Shown here: piece after piece, positions 1 to 8,151 of the stretch
Position numbering within the stretch: position 1 is the first letter of the stretch
Layout: each line of letters starts with the position of its first letter
DNA from: JBFWNZ01 sp050250795
GTDB lineage: Bacteria; Pseudomonadota; Alphaproteobacteria; UBA8366
Assembly (NCBI GenBank): GCA_050250795.1
Contig: JBFWNZ010000019.1
Coordinates: 1 to 21,709, forward strand
Direction: 5' to 3'
Length of the DNA: 21,709 bases
Translations under genes and position numbers: made by a program
Notes under the pieces: generated by a model
The model's input: only the letters and a program-made list of their open reading frames with translations
Told to the model about the DNA's origin: nothing
Databases searched by the model: none

Positions 1-359
1 CGGCCGCGATCATCGCCCGAAACAACTCCACCCCGGCCGGCAGCGCGGCGCGCCCCGAGATCAAGGTCGTCCACCATCCGGTCGTGCGCACCCATCCCGA
101 AACAGGCCGCAAGGCGCTGTACGTCAACCCGGTGCACACGGTCGGCCTCAAGGACATGACGGCCGCGGAGAGTCGCGGCATCCTGGAATTCCTCTACGCC
201 CACTCGATCCTGCCGGAATTCACCTGCCGCCTGCACTGGACGCCCGGCGCGCTGGCGCTTTGGGACAATCGCAGCACCATGCATTACGCGGTCAACGACT
301 TCAGCGGCCACCGCCGCGAGATGCGGCGCGTGACGGTGGACGGCGACCGGCCGTTTTAG
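1..359 (+). CDS. TauD/TfdA-family Fe(II)/2-oxoglutarate dioxygenase, C-terminal part
   Basis: The reading frame is open from base 3 and ends at TAG 357-359; the start lies upstream of the window, so only about 118 C-terminal residues are seen. The family oxidises small substrates such as taurine, alkyl sulfates or phenoxyacetates using Fe(II), O2 and 2-oxoglutarate. Visible signatures are 'HPVVRTHPETGRKALYVNP', then 'LWDNRSTMHYA', which carries the third, distal iron-binding His, and 'RREMRRVTV', which supplies the Arg that binds the 2-oxoglutarate carboxylate. The HxD pair of the iron triad would lie outside the window. The substrate cannot be told from this fragment. No sulfur-assimilation gene follows it, and the next gene starts 108 bases downstream. 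Confidence 0.9.
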   Translation, partial: AAIIARNNSTPAGSAARPEIKVVHHPVVRTHPETGRKALYVNPVHTVGLKDMTAAESRGILEFLYAHSILPEFTCRLHWTPGALALWDNRSTMHYAVNDFSGHRREMRRVTVDGDRPF

Positions 360-467
360 CGCCGCGCTCGCGGTTGGCGGTCGACAACATTCTCGGACTC
401 GGGCGATAAAGCAGCAATCCGCCGGTTCTGCGGATGTTCAGCTTTGCCCCGTGCCAGAGGAATTTTC

Positions 468-1250
468 ATGACCGCTGCCAACCTCAAACTCGGCGAGTAC
501 ACCGGTCTCGGCGAGAGCTATTCGCGATTCCGTCCCGGCTATTCCGAGAGCGTCCTTGCCGCGCTGTGCGGCCTCCTGCGCCGGCCGGTCTCGGGGCTGG
601 ACGCGGTGGATGTCGGCGCAGGAACGGGAATCTGGTCCCGGATGCTGGCCAAGACCGGATTCCGGTCGGTCACGGCGGTCGAACCCAACGACGACATGCG
701 CAGCCACGGCATCCGCGACAGCGAAGGAACCGGCATCGTCTGGCGCGCAGGCACCGGCGAATCGACCGGGTTGGCCGATAATTGCTGCGATCTCGTGAGC
801 ATGGCCTCCTCGTTTCACTGGGTGGACTTCGAGAAGGGCACGGCCGAATTCCGCCGCATGCTGCGGCCCGGCGGCCAGTTCATAGCGCTGTGGAACCCGC
901 GCTATATCGAGGCCAATCCGATCCTGGTCGAGATCGAAGACAAGTTGAACCGGATGAAGCCGGACATGAAGCGCGTCTCTTCCGGCCGCTCCGGCCGGAC
1001 CGAGAACCTGACCGAAATGCTGCAGGCTTCGCCGCATTTCGAGGACGTGGTCTACATCGAGGGCCGGCATGTCTCCCTGCTGACCGTGGACCAGTATATC
1101 GGCGCCTGGCAGTCGGTGAACGACATCCAGGTCCAGCTTGGAACCGCCGGCTTCGCCGCCTTCCTGGACTTCATCCGCGACCGGCTGAAAGGCATGGATA
1201 CGGTCGAGGCGACCTATCTCACCCGCGCCTGGGTTGCACGCGCTGCCTGA
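468..1250 (+). CDS. class I SAM-dependent methyltransferase
   Basis: A 260-residue Rossmann-fold methyltransferase of the Methyltransf_11 type. Motif I is DVGAGTG at residues 48-54, followed by an acidic post-I strand ('VTAVEPNDDM') and a post-II segment 'VSMASSFHWVDFEKG' and 'LRPGGQFIALWNPRY', all typical of small-molecule methyltransferases. The ATG at 468 is preferred over the in-frame ATG at 444 because a purine-rich AGAGGA lies at 456-461, seven bases upstream, and the family usually begins near 'YTGLGESYSRFRPGY'. The substrate is unknown. It lies between a dioxygenase and a Hint-domain protein, which gives no clear pathway; O- or C-methylation of a sugar or metabolite is possible but unsupported. 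Confidence 0.88.
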   Translation: MTAANLKLGEYTGLGESYSRFRPGYSESVLAALCGLLRRPVSGLDAVDVGAGTGIWSRMLAKTGFRSVTAVEPNDDMRSHGIRDSEGTGIVWRAGTGESTGLADNCCDLVSMASSFHWVDFEKGTAEFRRMLRPGGQFIALWNPRYIEANPILVEIEDKLNRMKPDMKRVSSGRSGRTENLTEMLQASPHFEDVVYIEGRHVSLLTVDQYIGAWQSVNDIQVQLGTAGFAAFLDFIRDRLKGMDTVEATYLTRAWVARAA

Positions 1251-1265
1251 CGGGCTCGGGGATTT

Positions 1266-1288
1266 ACCGGAATTTCATAAATTCCGGT
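1266..1288. terminator. perfect 10-bp hairpin after the methyltransferase gene
   Basis: ACCGGAATTT (1266-1275) is followed by the three-base loop CAT and its exact complement AAATTCCGGT (1279-1288). It begins 16 bases after the methyltransferase stop codon. There is no T-run after it, so it is not a canonical intrinsic terminator. It could be a transcript-end stabiliser or a dyad operator for the downstream Hint-domain gene. Confidence 0.45.
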
Positions 1289-1425
1289 CAGTTTGGCGGC
1301 GGAGCACGACGCAGATCGTGCCGTTGCCGTTCGGGTTGCACGAATTGTCGGGGATCGCATGAGCGGCCAGCCGTGGGGAATGATCGCTCCGTCCTCCAGA
1401 ACGAGGACGCGACCGAACCTGCGCG

Positions 1426-3465
1426 ATGCCTTGCACGACGGCACTCGCCGCGATCCTGGCGGCGGCATCGCCTGTCCACGCGGCCTCCGACGTGACGGCG
1501 GACGAAATCGCAATGCCGCTCCGCAGAGACGAGACGGAACCGCCGGCTTCGGTCGGCGGCAGCCTGGGCGGTTTCAACTGGTCGCTCCCCGGGCTTGCCT
1601 CACGCAACGGATCCGACCCGGCCGAGGGCCAGCCGGTGCAACTCGGCTACGGCAACGCCAACGTCACCATCCGGGGCAAGTGGGACAAACGCTATCAGAC
1701 GCGCGGCGGCATAAGCTTCGGCGCCCTTCTGGATGAGACGGGACATCGTGCACTCGGCGGCGGCTTCCTGACCAACGAGCGCGCAACCGAACTCTATGGG
1801 CAATATCAGTTCGTGCTGCCCGATTTGGACGCTCAGTCGTCGTTTACGCTCGGCGAGTATGTGACGCGCGAACGGCAATCCTTCGCAACCGGCGCTAAGC
1901 CGGTCTGGGGCTACACGACCTATCTGAACTGGTCCAAACGCAATGACGGCCGCAAATCGAAGGACGGCGATCTTCCGCCAGGCTTGCGGTCCAGCCTGCA
2001 AACCTTGATCGACAACGTCTCCGCAATCTCCGGAACCGTCGCCTTCACCCATAGCCCGCAGGTTCGCGAAGGAATCGAGGGCGCGCCGCGCACCAATGCG
2101 GTCGACCTGTCGCTGCGCGGCGTCACGCCCTCGCTGTTCGGTCCCTTCCTGCCCGTATCGCTGGGGGTCGGCGTGAACGCCGCCCATTACGGTCATGTCG
2201 ACGACAGCCGGGAGACCGCAGTGATCGGCAATGGCGGCCTGGGCATCGTCTTCATGGGCGGCGACTATTTCCGTCATCCGATCCACTGGCTGGTTGGGAT
2301 CGGAGGCGATGCCGATACGACGGGCGTCTTCGGCGGTACGGTTGCGGCCGAGTTGGACGCGATGTCGGTCAGCTACCGCCAGACCACGGACCGGGAGGCG
2401 ACGCTGCTGGTCGCGTGGCGCGTATCGGACCTTTGGTCCGAACAGGACCAACGGCGGATCAGCACCCTGAATGTCGCAGACGGCAACGGCCCCATATCCT
2501 TCTCCGCGCGCAATCGCGGCGCTGGAAAGCCCGACCGCATCGCCGCCGCCGAGCACAGCCTGATCCGGATGGGCTTCCTGCCGCCGACAGGATCGGAGAC
2601 CGGTCCGTCCGCAAGCGGCAGTTCCGGCGGAGGCATCCAGCTGACACCCACCGGCGCCGCCCAACAGCCCTTGCAGGTTCAGCAGGCGATCACCCGAACC
2701 CAGCAGCTTCAGCAGGATGTGCAGGACGAGAAGAACGCGGAAATCCGCAGCAGCAGTCCCGCAGCTGCGAACCGGGCCGTCATCACGGGCCTCTCGCTTG
2801 AGAACGTGATTAGCTGGGGCGGCGCCAACGAAGTCTGGGCCACATTCACAAGCATCGCGAATCCAGGCCTTTCGACGTTCACCGCGCTATGTGCAGGCAG
2901 CGGCGACACGCCACCGGTATCGCTGACGGGGACGCAGATTCTGGTCGATATGACCGGCATCACCAACACATGCACCGATGTCCAGGTGTTCCAGGACGGC
3001 ACGTCGCTCGGATCGGTGGAAGGATGCTTCATCGCCGGGACGCGGGTCGTGATGGCCGACGGCTCGGACAAGGCGATCGAGGATGTCCGCGTCGGCGACA
3101 TGCTGAAGGGGCCCGACAGCAATCCTCACGAGGTGCTGGCGCTGCATCGTCCGCTTCTCGGAGGCCAGCATCTCTACGCCATCAATAGCAGCCGCCATTT
3201 CGTGACCGATGGGCACCCCTTCATGACCCGCGCGGGATGGAAGGCGATGGATGTCGAGATCGCCGAACGCTTCAATCCGGGTCTGGTCGTCGGGCCGCTT
3301 CGTATCGGCGATATCCTGATCGTCGATGGCGGAGAGGTGCCGATCGAATCGATTGCCATGCAGGCCGGCCCGGCCGACACGCCGCTCTATAACTTCGCGG
3401 TTTCGGGAACGCGCAGTTTCTTCGTGCGCGAAAACGGAACCGCCTATCTCGTGCACAATAAATAG
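1426..3465 (+). CDS. secreted barrel-like protein with a C-terminal Hint (intein-like) domain
   Basis: A 679-residue protein. Residues 1-20 (MPCTTALAAILAAASPVHA) look like a signal peptide core with an Ala-x-Ala cleavage site, though they lack basic residues. Residues ~40-350 alternate polar and hydrophobic residues and are Gly/aromatic-rich, suggesting an outer-membrane or beta-rich fold. A Ser/Gly/Gln linker (~385-440) precedes a small beta domain. Residues 534-679 form a complete Hint domain: Cys534 in 'GCFIAGTRV', block B 'TDGHPF' (Thr594, His597), and a terminal His677-Asn678 followed by a single Lys. This is the intein/hedgehog autoprocessing core without an endonuclease. It could cleave or esterify the chain at Gly533/Cys534. 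No recognisable ribosome site precedes ATG 1426; an in-frame stop at 1381 limits any upstream start. The function of the N-terminal part is not recognised. Confidence 0.75.
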   Translation: MPCTTALAAILAAASPVHAASDVTADEIAMPLRRDETEPPASVGGSLGGFNWSLPGLASRNGSDPAEGQPVQLGYGNANVTIRGKWDKRYQTRGGISFGALLDETGHRALGGGFLTNERATELYGQYQFVLPDLDAQSSFTLGEYVTRERQSFATGAKPVWGYTTYLNWSKRNDGRKSKDGDLPPGLRSSLQTLIDNVSAISGTVAFTHSPQVREGIEGAPRTNAVDLSLRGVTPSLFGPFLPVSLGVGVNAAHYGHVDDSRETAVIGNGGLGIVFMGGDYFRHPIHWLVGIGGDADTTGVFGGTVAAELDAMSVSYRQTTDREATLLVAWRVSDLWSEQDQRRISTLNVADGNGPISFSARNRGAGKPDRIAAAEHSLIRMGFLPPTGSETGPSASGSSGGGIQLTPTGAAQQPLQVQQAITRTQQLQQDVQDEKNAEIRSSSPAAANRAVITGLSLENVISWGGANEVWATFTSIANPGLSTFTALCAGSGDTPPVSLTGTQILVDMTGITNTCTDVQVFQDGTSLGSVEGCFIAGTRVVMADGSDKAIEDVRVGDMLKGPDSNPHEVLALHRPLLGGQHLYAINSSRHFVTDGHPFMTRAGWKAMDVEIAERFNPGLVVGPLRIGDILIVDGGEVPIESIAMQAGPADTPLYNFAVSGTRSFFVRENGTAYLVHNK

Positions 3466-3547
3466 GCCCGCCTCAGCCAGCCGGAGAGACAATCCGTCAA
3501 GCGGGGCGAATCTTCTTGGCCAGCCGGACGGGGTGCACCTATCTTTG

Positions 3548-3564
3548 GACCCGAAAACGGGGTC
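3548..3564 (+). other. short hairpin over the ribosome site of the 405-residue gene
   Basis: GACCC at 3548-3552 can pair with GGGTC at 3560-3564 across a seven-base loop, six bases before the ATG at 3571. The G-run in the right arm is the only Shine-Dalgarno candidate. An 8-bp palindrome GGTGCACC lies at 3532-3539. Any regulatory role is speculative. Confidence 0.25.
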
Positions 3565-3570
3565 TCAGAA

Positions 3571-4788
3571 ATGCTTTCGACACGTCTCGCCGAATGGGTG
3601 GTCAAGAACGATATACGCCTGCCCAAGCCAATTGAGTTCAAGCTCGCCGACGCGGTATCCCGCGTCCAGTATCGCAAGGCAAAGAAGCTGCACGGTCCGG
3701 AAATGCCGGATCTGCCCGCGATTCCTGCCGGTCCGCCACGCTATTCGCTGAGCTATTTGGATCCGCGGTTCCTGCTGCAATACCCCTGGACCGAGCATGT
3801 ACGCCTGCGGCCGACCATCGTGTCGGTCCCCGAGGCACTGGTATTCATGCCGACCTACGCCCCCAAGGGCGTCGTCGCACCCGGCGTCCGCGACACAAGG
3901 ATGGCGACCTATCTGAACCTGATGCATCGCGGCTGGAGCCGGCAGTACCAATCGCCCTGGACCTATCTCGACTCCATCGACAGCGTGTTCCACGTCCTGT
4001 CGACCGACGCCAATCTCGTCGTCGCGGATTTCCGCTCGTCCGACGCGTTCCGCGAAGTGCTGCTGGATCACCAGCGCAACCTGAACGCCCCGAATTACGA
4101 GCTCTGGTTCAGCGACAATCCGGAATCGCCCTGGGTCGCCTTGAATGCCGTGGTGCTGCGCAAGTTCATGACCGGCACATTCTCATACCTGATCCACACC
4201 ACCAGCGACCTGATCTGGAGCCAGCGCGGCTGGCTGCGCGAATGCATCCTGGAGATGAACCGGGATCAGGACTGCCTGATCACCTATCCGACGGTCACGA
4301 CAGCCGCCGCGAATGTGGCCTATCAGGCCGCACCGCTGCCGGAGGACAAGGACCCGTTCACGGTCTCGCTCGCAAATGCCTATTGCCGGATTTTCCATCG
4401 CGACTTCTTCGCCGCCTATGGCTACCGCTATCCCGATATCTTCCGGAACTGCTACACGGAGACGTTCCTCCCCTTCATGCTGGACGCGCTGGGAAAGAAC
4501 CAGAAGATGATCCCACGGGCCAACTGTGCGCATTGCGAGGGCCTGGATATCTGGGAAGCCGAGGACGGAACCACCTATGCCGCCGGCATCGAGCACCAGC
4601 AGTTTCTCGACATCCTGGCCGGCTGCAAGGCGATGCTTTCGCACTTCCCCGGACAGGCGGAACAGCGCGACTACTATCGCCAGGCCCTTTACATGGACGT
4701 CGATTACTATCGGACGCTGAATATCCGGCGCTTCCGCAATGGCGTCGAAGTGACCGACCCGTTGCCGCCGCTGGGACCGATCCCCTAG
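3571..4788 (+). CDS. conserved hypothetical protein, possible GT-A glycosyltransferase
   Basis: A 405-residue soluble protein with no signal peptide or membrane segment. I do not recognise a named family. Several features resemble family-2 GT-A glycosyltransferases: 'ALVFMPTYAPKG' (~residues 89-100) where these enzymes have a first beta strand; 'NLVVADFRSSDAF' (~148-160); 'YLIHTTSDLIWSQRGWL' (~206-222) where a DxD-like metal site would fall; and a later 'IFHRDFFAAYGYRYPDIFRN', similar to the segment that reads an acceptor-side position. A Cys pair occurs in 'NCAHCEG'. It is convergent with the polysaccharide operon on the other strand (stop codons 7 bases apart), which fits a role in surface glycans. 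The glycosyltransferase assignment is inference only. Confidence 0.6.
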   Translation: MLSTRLAEWVVKNDIRLPKPIEFKLADAVSRVQYRKAKKLHGPEMPDLPAIPAGPPRYSLSYLDPRFLLQYPWTEHVRLRPTIVSVPEALVFMPTYAPKGVVAPGVRDTRMATYLNLMHRGWSRQYQSPWTYLDSIDSVFHVLSTDANLVVADFRSSDAFREVLLDHQRNLNAPNYELWFSDNPESPWVALNAVVLRKFMTGTFSYLIHTTSDLIWSQRGWLRECILEMNRDQDCLITYPTVTTAAANVAYQAAPLPEDKDPFTVSLANAYCRIFHRDFFAAYGYRYPDIFRNCYTETFLPFMLDALGKNQKMIPRANCAHCEGLDIWEAEDGTTYAAGIEHQQFLDILAGCKAMLSHFPGQAEQRDYYRQALYMDVDYYRTLNIRRFRNGVEVTDPLPPLGPIP

Positions 4789-4795
4789 CGATCGC

Positions 4796-5047
4796 TCACG
4801 CCCGGGGCGGGCCGCCCCGGCGCAAGGCCAGATGCCGGATGCCGTAGCCGACTTCGGCATAACGGCCCTGCAGATGCCGTTCGCCCTCGACCGCCGCCCA
4901 TTCGCGCATCTGCGAAGCCCGGAAATCGCCGAAGGCTTCGATCGATTCGAGCAACCGCGCGCGAATGGAGTCGTTGGGCCGGCCGCTGGCCAGATGCTCC
5001 ATCAACTCGTCGGCAATCTGTTCCGGGGTCAGGGGAATGGCGCGCAT
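4796..5047 (-). CDS. 83-residue hypothetical protein
   Basis: A small acidic-to-neutral protein beginning MRAIPLTPEQIADELMEHL, predicted mostly helical, with no membrane segment or Cys motif. It starts 52 bases after the phosphotransferase gene and on the same strand, so it is probably the last gene of that operon. The frame has the coding character of its neighbours, but the ribosome site is weak (a pyrimidine-rich stretch precedes the ATG). Its last codons run through a strong palindrome that may end transcription. I recognise no family; a helical adaptor or regulatory partner of the upstream enzyme is possible but not shown. Confidence 0.55.
   Translation of the reverse strand: MRAIPLTPEQIADELMEHLASGRPNDSIRARLLESIEAFGDFRASQMREWAAVEGERHLQGRYAEVGYGIRHLALRRGGPPRA
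4802..4820. terminator. GC-rich palindrome between convergent operons
   Basis: CCGGGGCGG (4802-4810) and its exact complement CCGCCCCGG (4812-4820) flank one central G. It lies 14 bases past the stop of the 405-residue gene and inside the last codons of the 83-residue gene on the other strand. The position suits a shared bidirectional terminator, although no T-run follows on either side. Confidence 0.45.
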
Positions 5048-5099
5048 AGGGGCACTTGTAACGCCGCGTGCTGCCGCACGGCAAGATTCCTGTGGCGCG

Positions 5100-7496
5100 C
5101 TACAGAGCGGCGGCGCCGGTCAGACTCTCCACCGATTCCCGCGCGCTGCCACCAAGAATTTCGACGCGCCGGTTGGCGCAATCCACATGCAGTCGCATAG
5201 CCTGGCTCCAGGATCGGAACAAGGTCTCACCCGCCCCGATGACAGCCGGAATGCCCAGTTCGCCGGCACGGATCGCCATATGCGAATTCACCCCGCCATA
5301 GGCCGTCACCAAACCGGCGATGCGATGCGAGAATAGCCAGTCGAAGCCTGGGTCCGCGTTGGGGATGACGACGATGCTGCCGGGCAGATCGCTGCGGCGG
5401 TCATGCGTGACCACCCGGGCCGTCACGCTCTTCTGCGTGATGAAGTTCGGCTCCGTCGCCGGAATATGGAACGCCCATACGTCCTGTGCAGCGCCGAGAA
5501 GCGGCGGCAGCACAATCTGCTGCGCCCGCGCATAAGCCTGCCGACCCTGTTCGATACTCCGGCGCAGGATGTCGCCGGCGTCGTCGCTGGAACTGTGAAG
5601 ATGCCGGATCGCGGCGATGTCGGCATAGGCCATATCCTCCGCCGAAAAGCCGTATTCCTCACCGACCGCCTTGATCAGGCTGATCGCGTCCGAGAGATGG
5701 CGGGTGAACAGGAATTTCGCATACTCCCGTCCCTCGATGCTGGATTGCAGGAAGTTGAACAGGCCAACCACATCGTCGTTGAGCCCATGTTCTTCCAGCA
5801 GGCCATGGATGCAGCGCATCTGTTCCAGGGAAAGCGCGAATCGTTCAGTGCGTTCGATCTCGCTGTCCGCGCCCGCCCAGTCGAAATAAAGGTCCGGCGC
5901 CTCGTCGTAGCGAGGGGATAGAATATCGTAGGTGCCGGGGCGCAAATGACCGTAGGCCGCCAGGAAGTTGGTCCGGTCCATCTGACGCAGATCGCGGGTG
6001 AGCCGGCTGCTGACCGTATTCAGGGTCCCGATGAATGCATGATAGTCGCTGGCGGAGAACACTCCGGCGCTGACCAGCGAGCGGAGGAACTGGACGGCGA
6101 TAAAACCAGCCCGCGCCAAGCCGGCAAAGGGCAAGGTGCCGTACCGCTTGCAGTCTTCGAGAATCCAGTAGATCCGCGAAATACGATCCATGTCGCAATC
6201 GAGGATACGCCGATGGCGTTCCTGCAGCGTCTTCAGCTTCTGCAGGTCCTGGTACCAGAGTCCCTGGCGGCTGTGGATGATCCGGTTGGTCAGCCGGCGC
6301 AAGCTGTCGGCAAGCGTCTCGCGATCCTCGGCCGAGAATCCGTATTCGCCGAGCACGGCGAGACGATCCTTCAGGTCGATGGTGTAGCAGGAGAAAATGA
6401 TGTCGAACTCGACCTTGTCATGCAGGCTGGGCGATGCCTCCAGCCGGTCGAGGTAGTAGTTGACGAGCCGCGCCCCAAGGTCGCCATCGATATCCGCCGG
6501 GACGAAGGAATTGAAACTGACCCGGACGTCGATATAGGGCAGCCCGTGCAGGCTGACGAGCAGCGGAAAGCTGCGCAGGTTCTTGTAGCCGTAATTGTCG
6601 CGCTGATAGGCCCAGATCGAGTCGGTGATCAGATCCTTGTAAAGCGACAGGGCCAGCGGCCGCGGACGGATGCCGATGATCTCCGCCGGGTTCCAGTCAG
6701 GCATGACACCGAACAGCGTGCGCTCGCCGAATAGATAGGGATGCGGCCGATTCGCGGCCGCGATCTTCTGTTCGACCTGCGACAGATACTCGGTGTGGCG
6801 CGTGGCATCGGCCGCAATCCCCTCGCGCAACACCAGCGGCCGGACCTGCAACAGGACTGGTTTCCCATCAGCGCCGATGGCAAATTCGATATCCAGCCGG
6901 TCATGCCCGAGAAGCGCTTCCAATTCGCGCGCGACGGCAATCACTGGTCCAAGCGCAGGTGCCGGACATTCCGCCAAGGCCCGCGCCATCACGAAGGTCT
7001 TCAACTCATTGGTCGAGCCCGCCGTGACACTGGTTGTCCCCTTGCTCCGGTCGTCGTAGTTGACGACGAAATAAGGACCGCCGGTATTCGGATCGATGGT
7101 GAAGGCCACCCCGCTCAAGGCCACTTCGCGCAGATATGGCTGCACGAACACCTGATTCTCCAGCGCGTCCGTTCCGAACGAGGCGATGACCCTGCCGATC
7201 GCGCGCGACAATGCCACCTCGCCCCGCACATCGCCAATCGACAGAAACCGCCCGGCGTTGGATTCGGTCTCGGCGTCTTCGCTCAGCGCGCTGCTGCGCA
7301 CGATCGCCGGTTCGCCCGCCCAGGCAAGAGCGCGGAAGGATGCGAGGATGGCCGACGGGTCTGCCTGCCATGCCCCAGCCGTGAACCGCAGCGCCGGCAG
7401 CACCCGCGCTTCCGTCACCAGCGGGGCCAGGCGCTCCAGCGTCTCGGCCTTGGTTCCGAATGCCACCCTCGGCGACGCACCGTTCCCCTTCGGCAT
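5100..7496 (-). CDS. ATP-grasp/phosphohistidine phosphotransferase (glutamine kinase- or rifampin phosphotransferase-like)
   Basis: A 798-residue protein. Residues ~10-235 form a PPDK_N-type ATP-grasp domain ('AIVRSSALSEDAETESNAG', 'VFVQPYL', 'SGVAFTIDPN', ending 'LQVRPLVL'). Residues ~240-680 form a long, mostly helical central region. Residues ~690-775 form the mobile phosphohistidine domain with 'GGVNSHMAIRAGELGIPAV', His739 being the predicted carrier. The TIM-barrel PEP/pyruvate domain of PEP synthase and PPDK is absent. This three-part order matches rifampin phosphotransferase and Campylobacter Cj1418 L-glutamine kinase, which move the beta-phosphate of ATP through His to a substrate, yielding AMP and Pi. 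'NYDDRSKGTTSVTAG' recalls the Cj1418 group. It begins 3 bases after the Nudix gene, with GGAGGG in the Nudix stop region as its ribosome site. Many databases would label it PEP synthase, which I think is wrong. Confidence 0.8.
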   Translation of the reverse strand: MPKGNGASPRVAFGTKAETLERLAPLVTEARVLPALRFTAGAWQADPSAILASFRALAWAGEPAIVRSSALSEDAETESNAGRFLSIGDVRGEVALSRAIGRVIASFGTDALENQVFVQPYLREVALSGVAFTIDPNTGGPYFVVNYDDRSKGTTSVTAGSTNELKTFVMARALAECPAPALGPVIAVARELEALLGHDRLDIEFAIGADGKPVLLQVRPLVLREGIAADATRHTEYLSQVEQKIAAANRPHPYLFGERTLFGVMPDWNPAEIIGIRPRPLALSLYKDLITDSIWAYQRDNYGYKNLRSFPLLVSLHGLPYIDVRVSFNSFVPADIDGDLGARLVNYYLDRLEASPSLHDKVEFDIIFSCYTIDLKDRLAVLGEYGFSAEDRETLADSLRRLTNRIIHSRQGLWYQDLQKLKTLQERHRRILDCDMDRISRIYWILEDCKRYGTLPFAGLARAGFIAVQFLRSLVSAGVFSASDYHAFIGTLNTVSSRLTRDLRQMDRTNFLAAYGHLRPGTYDILSPRYDEAPDLYFDWAGADSEIERTERFALSLEQMRCIHGLLEEHGLNDDVVGLFNFLQSSIEGREYAKFLFTRHLSDAISLIKAVGEEYGFSAEDMAYADIAAIRHLHSSSDDAGDILRRSIEQGRQAYARAQQIVLPPLLGAAQDVWAFHIPATEPNFITQKSVTARVVTHDRRSDLPGSIVVIPNADPGFDWLFSHRIAGLVTAYGGVNSHMAIRAGELGIPAVIGAGETLFRSWSQAMRLHVDCANRRVEILGGSARESVESLTGAAAL

Positions 7497-7499
7497 CGC

Positions 7500-8102
7500 C
7501 TAACCCTCCGCCGCCAGCGCCAGATAGCGGAAGCACGCGACCAGAGTCGACGCCCCCATATCGGGCGTTGTGCGCAACAGCGCCATCAACGCATCCGGCG
7601 CGAAATAGACGAGTTGCCCGACCCCCGGCTCATGCGTCAGCACCCCATTGCCCGACAACGGCACCGCATCGCGGGCCACGAACAGGGCGACCGTCGCCTC
7701 GATCAGACCGGCATCCGGCAGGAAGCCACCCAAGGACACGAGACGGTCCGGCGCACAGGTCAGGCCGGTCTCCTCGCGCAATTCGCGCAACGCGGTCTCC
7801 GCAGAGGTCTCGCGCGGTTCGACGAAACCGGCGGGGGCCTGCCAGACAACGCGATCGAGTTGATGGCGATAGCCGCGCATGAGCCCGATCCGTCCATCCC
7901 GCTCCGGCAAAACGCAGATTCCGCCGACGCCATCTTCGTTCTGCTGACGCGGACGGACGATCAGGTAGTCCTCCACCGTCCGGCCCTGGCCTGCCTCCAG
8001 ACGGTCGAAAAACACCTCGAACAAGCGATTCGCACAGGCCGGCCTTCGCGCAGCCAGCCGATAGTCCACACGCTGGCTGTCCGCGTCGTCGAAATCGGTC
8101 AT
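7500..8102 (-). CDS. Nudix hydrolase
   Basis: A 200-residue protein with a perfect Nudix box, G-x5-E-x7-REL-R-EE-T-G-L, at residues 92-114 ('GFVEPRETSAETALRELREETGL' region). The strand before it, 'GLMRGYRHQLDRVVWQAPAG', is like ADP-ribose and GDP-mannose pyrophosphatases, which cleave nucleoside diphosphates linked to sugars. In this locus a role in trimming nucleotide sugars is plausible. I take the ATG at 8102 ('MTDFDDADS'); a longer frame reaching 8339 would overlap the glycosyltransferase gene by almost 190 bases. It follows that gene by 49 bases and is coupled to the phosphotransferase downstream. Confidence 0.85.
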   Translation of the reverse strand: MTDFDDADSQRVDYRLAARRPACANRLFEVFFDRLEAGQGRTVEDYLIVRPRQQNEDGVGGICVLPERDGRIGLMRGYRHQLDRVVWQAPAGFVEPRETSAETALRELREETGLTCAPDRLVSLGGFLPDAGLIEATVALFVARDAVPLSGNGVLTHEPGVGQLVYFAPDALMALLRTTPDMGASTLVACFRYLALAAEG

Positions 8103-8151
8103 CGAAACGGCTCTGCCCCCAGGTCCAAGATTTCCGTCATGTCCGTCTGGA

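Noticed and set aside
1275..1513. Minus-strand frames before the Hint gene, one ending with a Cys/Asn-rich tail
   Set aside because: Different frames would have to be joined, no start or ribosome site is convincing, and no domain is recognisable.
1426..3465. Polymorphic toxin or homing intein
   Set aside because: No toxin domain follows the Hint domain (only one Lys), no immunity gene is seen, and there is no endonuclease or C-extein for splicing.
5100..7496. Assignment as PEP synthase or pyruvate phosphate dikinase
   Set aside because: The C-terminal PEP/pyruvate-binding barrel is absent and a long helical central region separates the ATP-grasp and His domains.
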